From NCBI GenBank assembly GCA_021234155.1, contig JAJEKV010000025.1:4596078-4660077 (forward strand): 64,000 nucleotides of DNA. Reading direction: 5' to 3'. Positions 59,105 through 64,000 of the stretch are shown piece after piece (position 1 is the stretch's first letter; every line of letters begins with the position of its first letter). The translations under genes and the position numbers were made by a program. This DNA is from Isoetes taiwanensis. Its lineage: Eukaryota; Streptophyta; Lycopodiopsida; Isoetales; Isoetaceae. The notes beneath the pieces were generated by a model. The model was given only the letters and a program-made list of their open reading frames with translations, was not told the origin of the DNA and did no database searches.

Positions 59105-59790
59105 TTGGAAAATGCAGGCCTGAGAGCCGGCAGCTCAGGGGGAAAAACACAGGTTAGAAGGCCTTTCTCGACTCGCGAGTCGAGAAAGGCAGCTCAAAGC
59201 GAAAAACACAGGTTTTAGGGGTCAGAAGGCCTTTCTCGACTCGCGAGTCGAAAGGCGTCGCCAAAGGTTTAAAACGCAGGTTTTAGGGGTGAAGGCCTTT
59301 CTCATTTCGTGAGTCGAAAGGCAGTCACTAAAAATGCAGGTTTAGAATTGAGAGGCCTTTTTCGACTCGCATGAGTCGAAAAAGCTCCAAAGCTTAAAAA
59401 CGCAGGTTTAGGAGTCAAGTCGAAAGGCAACTCAAAAACGCAGGTTTAGGGGTCGAAGGCCTTTCTTGACTCACAGTCGAAAAAGAGAAAACTCAAAGCG
59501 AAAAAGCAGCGGGTTTGAGCCCTTTCTCGACTTCATGAGTCGAAAGAGCCTCTCAGAGTGAAAAGCGGTTCGAGGTCCTTCAAAGTGAAAAACACGGTCA
59601 CGAGGCCCTTTCTCGACTTCGCGAGTCGAAAGAGCCTCGTGAGTGAAAAACGCAGTTCTGAGGTCCTTCAAAGTGAAAAACACAGGTCTGAGGCTCTTTC
59701 TCGACTCGCGAGTCGAGAAAGGCAGCTTAGAGAAAAAAAAATTCTGAGGGTCTTTCTCGACTCGTTGTGGTCGAAAGGCGGTGAAATGAA
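59105..59790. repeat. Palindromic minisatellite, about ten units
   Basis: Units of about 60-85 bp alternate a palindrome with a spacer like AAAACGCAGGTTTTAGGGGT. The best palindrome at 59161-59190 is the 15-base arm GCCTTTCTCGACTCG followed at once by its exact reverse complement. Another perfect 26-bp one lies at 59696-59721. Others are degraded by 1-5 bases. The array lies between methyltransferase-gene exons. Confidence 0.9.
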
Positions 59791-59799
59791 AAAAGCAAG

Positions 59800-60520
59800 T
59801 CTGGGGGCTAGTTCTGAGTTTCTATCTCCAATAGTATGGAGCACAAATCATGACTAATTGGACCATATTCTATATATTTTTCTAATGCACACCATATCCT
59901 ATGCACTTTCTATGTATAGTAATACAAAAAATAGACGCTCTCCCCTTTTTAATATGTTAATATTTACCCATAGCTTTTTTCAAAGATAGCTTTTTTAAAT
60001 GGGACGCTATATACTATGTATTTTCTAATTTCTAATAAGCACAATATCCTATGTGACTACAAAATGGGAAGCTTTTTAAAATGGGACACTATATACTATG
60101 TATTTATCAATAAGCACAATATCCTATATACTATGTATTTTTCAATAAACACAATATCCTATGTATTTTCTATGAAAAAAAATACACTCCTTATATATTT
60201 TCTATGAAAAAATAGACCATCACAAACTCTAAACGAGCATACAAAGAATGCTTGAAAGAATGCCAAATAAAACTTGCCAAATAAAACTTGCCAAATATGA
60301 CTAGAACTTGCGAAAATGTAAAGCTTCAAACAAACAAATCCTCTATTTCTTTTTTAACTCTTGATTGTTCTTTTTACTCTACCCGCTTTTTTTTCCCCTC
60401 ATTTTCTAAATTTGAATTTGGTACATATTTATTGTTCTTTTTACTCTACCCCGCTTTTTTTCCCCCTCATTTTCGAAATTTGAATTTGGTACATACCTTT
60501 TGGTCCTGCTCTTTCCCACG
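59800..60520. repeat. AT-rich DNA with short direct repeats
   Basis: Phrases ACACAATATCCTATG, TATACTATGTATTTT and TTTCTATGAAAAAA recur four or more times at 59880-60220. At 60355-60500 a unit of about 70 bp (TTGTTCTTTTTACTCTACCC ... TTTGAATTTGGTACATA) is duplicated. No gene. Confidence 0.7.
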
Positions 60521-60639
60521 ATGGCTCTAATCCCCTGCTGAAGACCCGGCTATGGCGATGGCGATGGCAGCCTCTCTTTACTCCTTTTCGAAGTTATTTT
60601 CCGAAGTTATAGCATCTAAAAAAAAACATCCTAGTTTAA

Positions 60640-61720
60640 CCTGAACCAGCATCTCTGCTTGGATCTAGCCCAATCTTGCAGGCCCATCAGAGTGTGAGAG
60701 AGAGATTCATGGAGGGAGCCCCCAAGCCTTGTTGCCGCTGCCGGGAGAGGCAAAGAAAAGAATGGAAAAAAAAAATAAAGAAGCACAGAGCAGAATTTAG
60801 AGAGGCACCGGAATGGAAGGATTTAGAGAAAGGAGACTATGAAAGGCGATAGAGGCAAAAACCTGCTCTTCCTGTTTGGATCAAAGCCAAGGAACGGAGC
60901 TTGGATATGGAGCTCAAATGTGCTTGTATGGAGGCCGAGAGCCCTGCGCCTTGTTCGCTGCTTAGGGAGAGGCAAAGAAAAGAAAAAAAAAAAAAAAAAA
61001 AGAAGCTGAGCGAAGTTAGAGAGGCACGGAATGGAAGGATTTAGAAAGGAGACTATGAAAGGCGGTGAGGCAAAAACCTGCTCTTCTGTTTGGATCAAAG
61101 CCAAGGCAATTTTGGATATGGAGCTCAAATGTGCTTGTATGGAGGCGGAGCCCTAGCCTTGTTGCCGCTGCCGGGAGAGGCAAAGAAAAGAATGGAAAAA
61201 AAAAAAAACCAGGCGGAAGTTAGAGAGGCAGTGGAATGGAAGGATTTAGAGAAAGGCGACTATGAAAGGCGGTAGAGGCACCTGCTCTTCCTGTTTGGAT
61301 CAAAGCCAAGGAACGGGCTGGATATGGAGCTCAAATGTGCTTGTGGAGATTCATGGAGGTGAAGCCCTGCGCCTTGTTGTTGTTAGGGAGGGCTGGCACC
61401 ACAGGGGAAGCGGGATTTACATGCTCCTCTGCATCTTCCTCTTCTTACTCCTTATCGCTACTTGAAAAGCCGACTTTGAATTGATTCAACCACGGTGCTG
61501 CCCAAACCGAGCACAAGGGTAATAGGCGAGCTAAGATGGGCGCAAGACACTCTGGTGGAGAGGAAGCTATGGCCATTCAGGAGAGATAAGCTATGGAATG
61601 AAAGGATTTAGAGAAAGGAGACTATGAAAGGCGGTAAAGGCAAAACCTTCTCTTCTGTTTGGATCGAAGCCAAAGGCGGAGCTGGATATGGAGCTCAAGT
61701 GTCTTCTGCGGTGACCTCGG
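60640..61720. repeat. Tandem repeat array, period about 200-215 bp
   Basis: Four to five units share CCTGCTCTTCCTGTTTGGAT, then GGATATGGAGCTCAAATGTG, then GCCTTGTTGCCGCTGCCGGG, then a purine stretch with AGAGGCAAAGAAAAG. Unit starts fall near 60862, 61077, 61281 and 61646, with a partial unit before the first. Indels put short frames in different phases. Confidence 0.85.
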
Positions 61721-62274
61721 TTTTTGAGCTTCGGTATGGAGCTTAAATGTGCTTCGGTTTTGGATTTGGGTTTGTTTGTGTTTGATGTGGAAGATGTGGC
61801 TTTGAATATGAATATTTGATGATTTGATTTTGGCGGCAAATCCCGCTCTTAGAGCTTTGCAATTTGTCGGAGTTGTCCAAGCACGGAGTAGAAGATGAAG
61901 AATCGCCTTTCTTTTGCCTTACGCTACAAGCGGAAATCTGACCATATTTTAGCCATAGCTTCTAATTTTTTAGCGGATGCATATGAAATGACCTTCGCTT
62001 GCTTCTGCTTCTATTTTCGAGGAAGCGATGGTGGCCTCTTGCATTGCCAAAAAGTGTCGGATGTTCTTGCTATGCATACAAGCTTCTGAATGCTCTCACT
62101 TTTCGCCTGAATTGGGTCTTTGTTTACGAGAAAAAATCAAGAAGCGGTGCATGACCATTTCTTCCTATTGATGAAGGGATGCTTCATTCTCGACTCCCAG
62201 GAGTTAGAATGGAGGCACTGTGTTGTGTGTTGTGTTGTATTTGGGCTTAGTTGTGTATTTGGGCATGCCAAGGA

Positions 62275-62375
62275 TTATTATTTAACTTAGTCATTAAATT
62301 AATTTAATTTATTATTTAATTAATTATTTAGTTAGTTTAATTAATTATTAATTATATATTAATAATTAATACTTG
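62275..62375. repeat. Extreme AT tract of TTAATTAA-like words
   Basis: About 100 bp composed almost only of TTAAT, TTATTTA and AATTAATTA words, immediately before a G-rich run at 62374-62391. Confidence 0.8.
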
Positions 62376-62389
62376 GGGGGGAGGGGGAG

Positions 62390-62710
62390 GGGAAAGACCT
62401 TGCCCCCCCTTTGCCCTCCCTTTCCCCTTTTGCCCCTTTGCTTTCTCCCCGATCCTTTCTTCTAACTTATCCCCCCCCCCCCGCCCCTTCCCTTCTTCTT
62501 TTGAGACTTCCTCTCCTACCTCTCTCCTTTGTGCCCTCTCCGCTCTTTTGCCTCCCTCCCTCCCTCCCTTGCCTCCTCCCTCTCCCCGCTCTTTTGCCTC
62601 CCTCCCTCTCCCTTGCCTCCTCCCTCCCCCTGCTCTTTTGCCTCCCTCCCTCCCTTCCATCTCCCCTTCCTTCCTACCATTCTTTCTCCACCGCCTCCCC
62701 TTCTTTTCTC
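62390..62710. repeat. Polypyrimidine (CT) tract with internal tandem units
   Basis: The plus strand is almost purely C and T for about 300 bp. A unit of roughly 45 bp (GCTCTTTTGCCTCCCTCCCT ... CCTTGCCTCCTCCCTC) repeats about four times. Long Glu/Gly/Arg or Pro/Ser/Leu open frames through it are composition artefacts. Confidence 0.88.
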
Positions 62711-63302
62711 GGATTGTTCTTTGTAAATGTTATTGTTGTTTTTATTAAGAAAAAATTCTATGCAAGCATTCAATTCAAAAAAAAATTTAGTATGAGTCTC
62801 ATTTTAGTCTGAGTCCCAAATTTCGAGATTTGACCCACTTTAATTAAATGCGACTTTTAAGGCGATATTCCGTTTTTATTTGTCCTTAACAAGGTGTAGA
62901 TTTGTAAATGTGTATTCCACGAATACCCAATCACCACCTTGGTGGACCAAAAGTGTATTCCGAATACACTACTGGTCGGTAGCGGGGAATACGGGTATTT
63001 ATTCAAAATTCGAAATCTGATGCTAGTTCTACTTTTTTTTCCTTGTTTTGTTTACATGTTCTTGGTACACTCATTTGTTGGGTCGTGTTGACTTTTCGGC
63101 AAAAAAATGTCATAACATGCCAAACATGCTTAATGGAGCAATTGAGCGTGGATGGCTAGGGAGAGATGTAGAGAACTTTATCCCATTCTAACTTTCGATG
63201 GCGTATTATTCAATATGCTCCAAATTTTGAGGGTGCGTGTCGTCTTCTCGTTTTCTTAGATTTCTCCATGTTTGTTGTTAGAGTGACGTTATTTCTCACA
63301 GA
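62711..63302. other. Stretch before the methyltransferase exon
   Basis: No frame of interest. The last bases (GTTATTTCTCACAG before 63303) form a good splice acceptor for the following exon. Confidence 0.45.
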
Positions 63303-63644
63303 GCAAGAAGAACAAGGACCTACCAGAGGGATTCATGCACCTGGTAAGGACAGCTCAAGAGGAGAGGACATTAGCGGACAGGCGGATAGTAGATGTTGAG
63401 CCTTCCGGCGGCGAGAGGTTTTGTATGTTCGATCAGAATAACTTTTTTTCCATCGTTCATGGGGACTGCACGACGTTGGTTGGAACGATAAAGCCACAAG
63501 ATTTCACCTTGGTCATAGCAAACTTGCCATATGAGCAAAATCTGATGCATCAGCTTCGAGAATATAGGGACGCCACCGGGATACGGGTGTGCAAGAGCAG
63601 TCTTTGTTGTAAAAGCATGTGAGTGATGAATCTTTGATTACGCT

Positions 63645-64000
63645 TCAATTGAAAATTTGGCGAACCCCAAGAGCCAGCGTACATCTTTAAGCGAGGAAGG
63701 TGTTTTCCAATCAAGAACTGTGCTAACCTTCTCTAGATCCATGGTAACACCACGAGGCGTGATCGCGATAGCCTAGAAACTCAACATTGTCTTGCTCGGG
63801 CTGACACTTCTCCACTTGGCATAAAGTCCATGTTCGCGTAGCCCGAAGGACCTTCTTGACATGTTCTTCATGCTCCTCCAAAGTCTTCGAATAAACAAGA
63901 ATATCATCTAGATAGATGATAACAAAAGATCCAAAACTCGAGAAAACATCGTTAGCCATGTCTTTGGAAGACCATTTGGAGCATTGGTAAGGCCGAAGGC
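63645..64000 (-). mobile_element. Ty3/gypsy reverse-transcriptase fragment, runs off the window
   Basis: The minus-strand frame at 63959-63723 reads FVIIYLDDILVYSKTLEEHE, the YLDD catalytic box of Ty3/gypsy elements, then EHVKKVLRA and VEFLGYRD. Upstream, FGLTNAPN at the window edge and downstream DVRWLLGFAN match the same polyprotein in other frames. Frameshifts near 63960, 63840 and 63770 break it. It stops abruptly near 63645, so it is a truncated relic. Confidence 0.85.

Larger units (their letters stand above)
57227..63622 (+). pseudogene. Decayed ParB-like / DNA amino-methyltransferase gene
   Basis: The N-terminal piece from the ATG at 57227 is frameshifted near 57300. The main frame (57299-57946, with a TTG at its left edge) has a lysine-rich head, then a ParB-like domain: GVIYLPVTSMTLPP, HVAPIVVLVDRTQC, YILGGNYSFKARRQLYKE (in the place of the ParB GERRxxA motif) and LTDEEAKIVANTHDADNEYK. 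A frameshift near 57940 is followed by ACAISLCLKYDEANK and DNWFQLAFRVGR. Further exon-like pieces are about 58165-58370 (MTITVWRGSWGLHGYG) and about 58765-59056 (KGAWSSLQVTEQLTDDRNLY, then FSAPFFNELVFSLLP in another frame). After a long putative intron, 63303-63622 reads SIVHGDCTTLVGTIKPQDFT and LVIANLPYE. This resembles the GD...DPPY catalytic block of beta-class N6-adenine/N4-cytosine methyltransferases. Grouping the pieces into one gene is inference from order, strand and the known ParB-methylase pairing in phages. Function, if it was ever intact here, would be DNA binding and base methylation. Confidence 0.55.

Noticed and set aside
59105-59790. CRISPR-like look of regularly spaced palindromic repeats
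   Set aside because: The host is a plant, the spacers are themselves repeated, not unique, and no cas genes are present. It is a minisatellite.
62352-62812. Long Glu/Gly/Lys-rich and Pro/Ser/Leu-rich frames on both strands
   Set aside because: Composition artefacts of the polypyrimidine tract.
57227-63622. Bacterial or phage contamination as the source of the ParB-methyltransferase sequence
   Set aside because: The pieces are split by plausible splice sites, decayed by frameshifts and embedded among plant repeats and a Ty3/gypsy fragment.
1-64000. tRNA or rRNA genes
   Set aside because: No convincing T-arm/A-box pair or rRNA block was seen on either strand by eye. A tRNAscan run would settle it.

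Overview
The window is nuclear DNA from a land plant. It holds plant-type genes with GT-AG introns (cyclin C, PELOTA, PPR proteins, an ERECTA-like receptor kinase relic) embedded in transposon debris. The mix of LINEs, Helitron-type helicases, Ty1/copia and Ty3/gypsy fragments, a MITE and several uncharacterised mobile-element genes suggests a large, repeat-rich genome, possibly a fern or other seed-free plant. That assignment is inference.

Layout. 0-13 kb: almost no genes, a diverged 740-bp tandem duplication (1.4-2.9 kb) and one small secreted proline-rich protein gene behind a TATA box (6.8-7.2 kb). 13-28 kb: accessory DNA. A plus-strand transposase-like gene (13.4-18.4 kb) is split by a 5'-truncated LINE. 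Repeat-rich DNA follows with two small minus-strand hypothetical genes. A minus-strand coiled-coil/RING-H2 gene (27.4-23.7 kb) is split by both an L1-type LINE tail with a 14-bp target-site duplication and a 322-bp MITE with a 4-bp one. 28-36 kb: tandem repeats, an ORF1-only LINE-like element and an ERECTA-like pseudogene. 36.5-37.6 kb: an apparently intact intronless PELOTA gene. 38-46 kb: copia and PPR relics, then two decayed helicase copies meeting tail to tail. 48.7-51.4 kb: a nine-exon cyclin C gene whose only coding defect is one missing T in a homopolymer. 52.5-52.8 kb: a possible two-exon arginine-rich microprotein. 53.9-55.7 kb: a frameshifted PPR gene. 57-63.6 kb: scattered exons of a decayed gene joining a ParB-like domain to a beta-class DNA amino-methyltransferase motif, with a palindromic minisatellite in its long putative intron. 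The window ends in a Ty3/gypsy reverse-transcriptase fragment.

There is no operon logic. The likely host genes are PELOTA (ribosome rescue), cyclin C (Mediator kinase module) and perhaps the secreted peptide. The most unusual content is the ParB-methyltransferase gene and the two mobile-element genes at 13-28 kb, for which I recognise no named superfamily.
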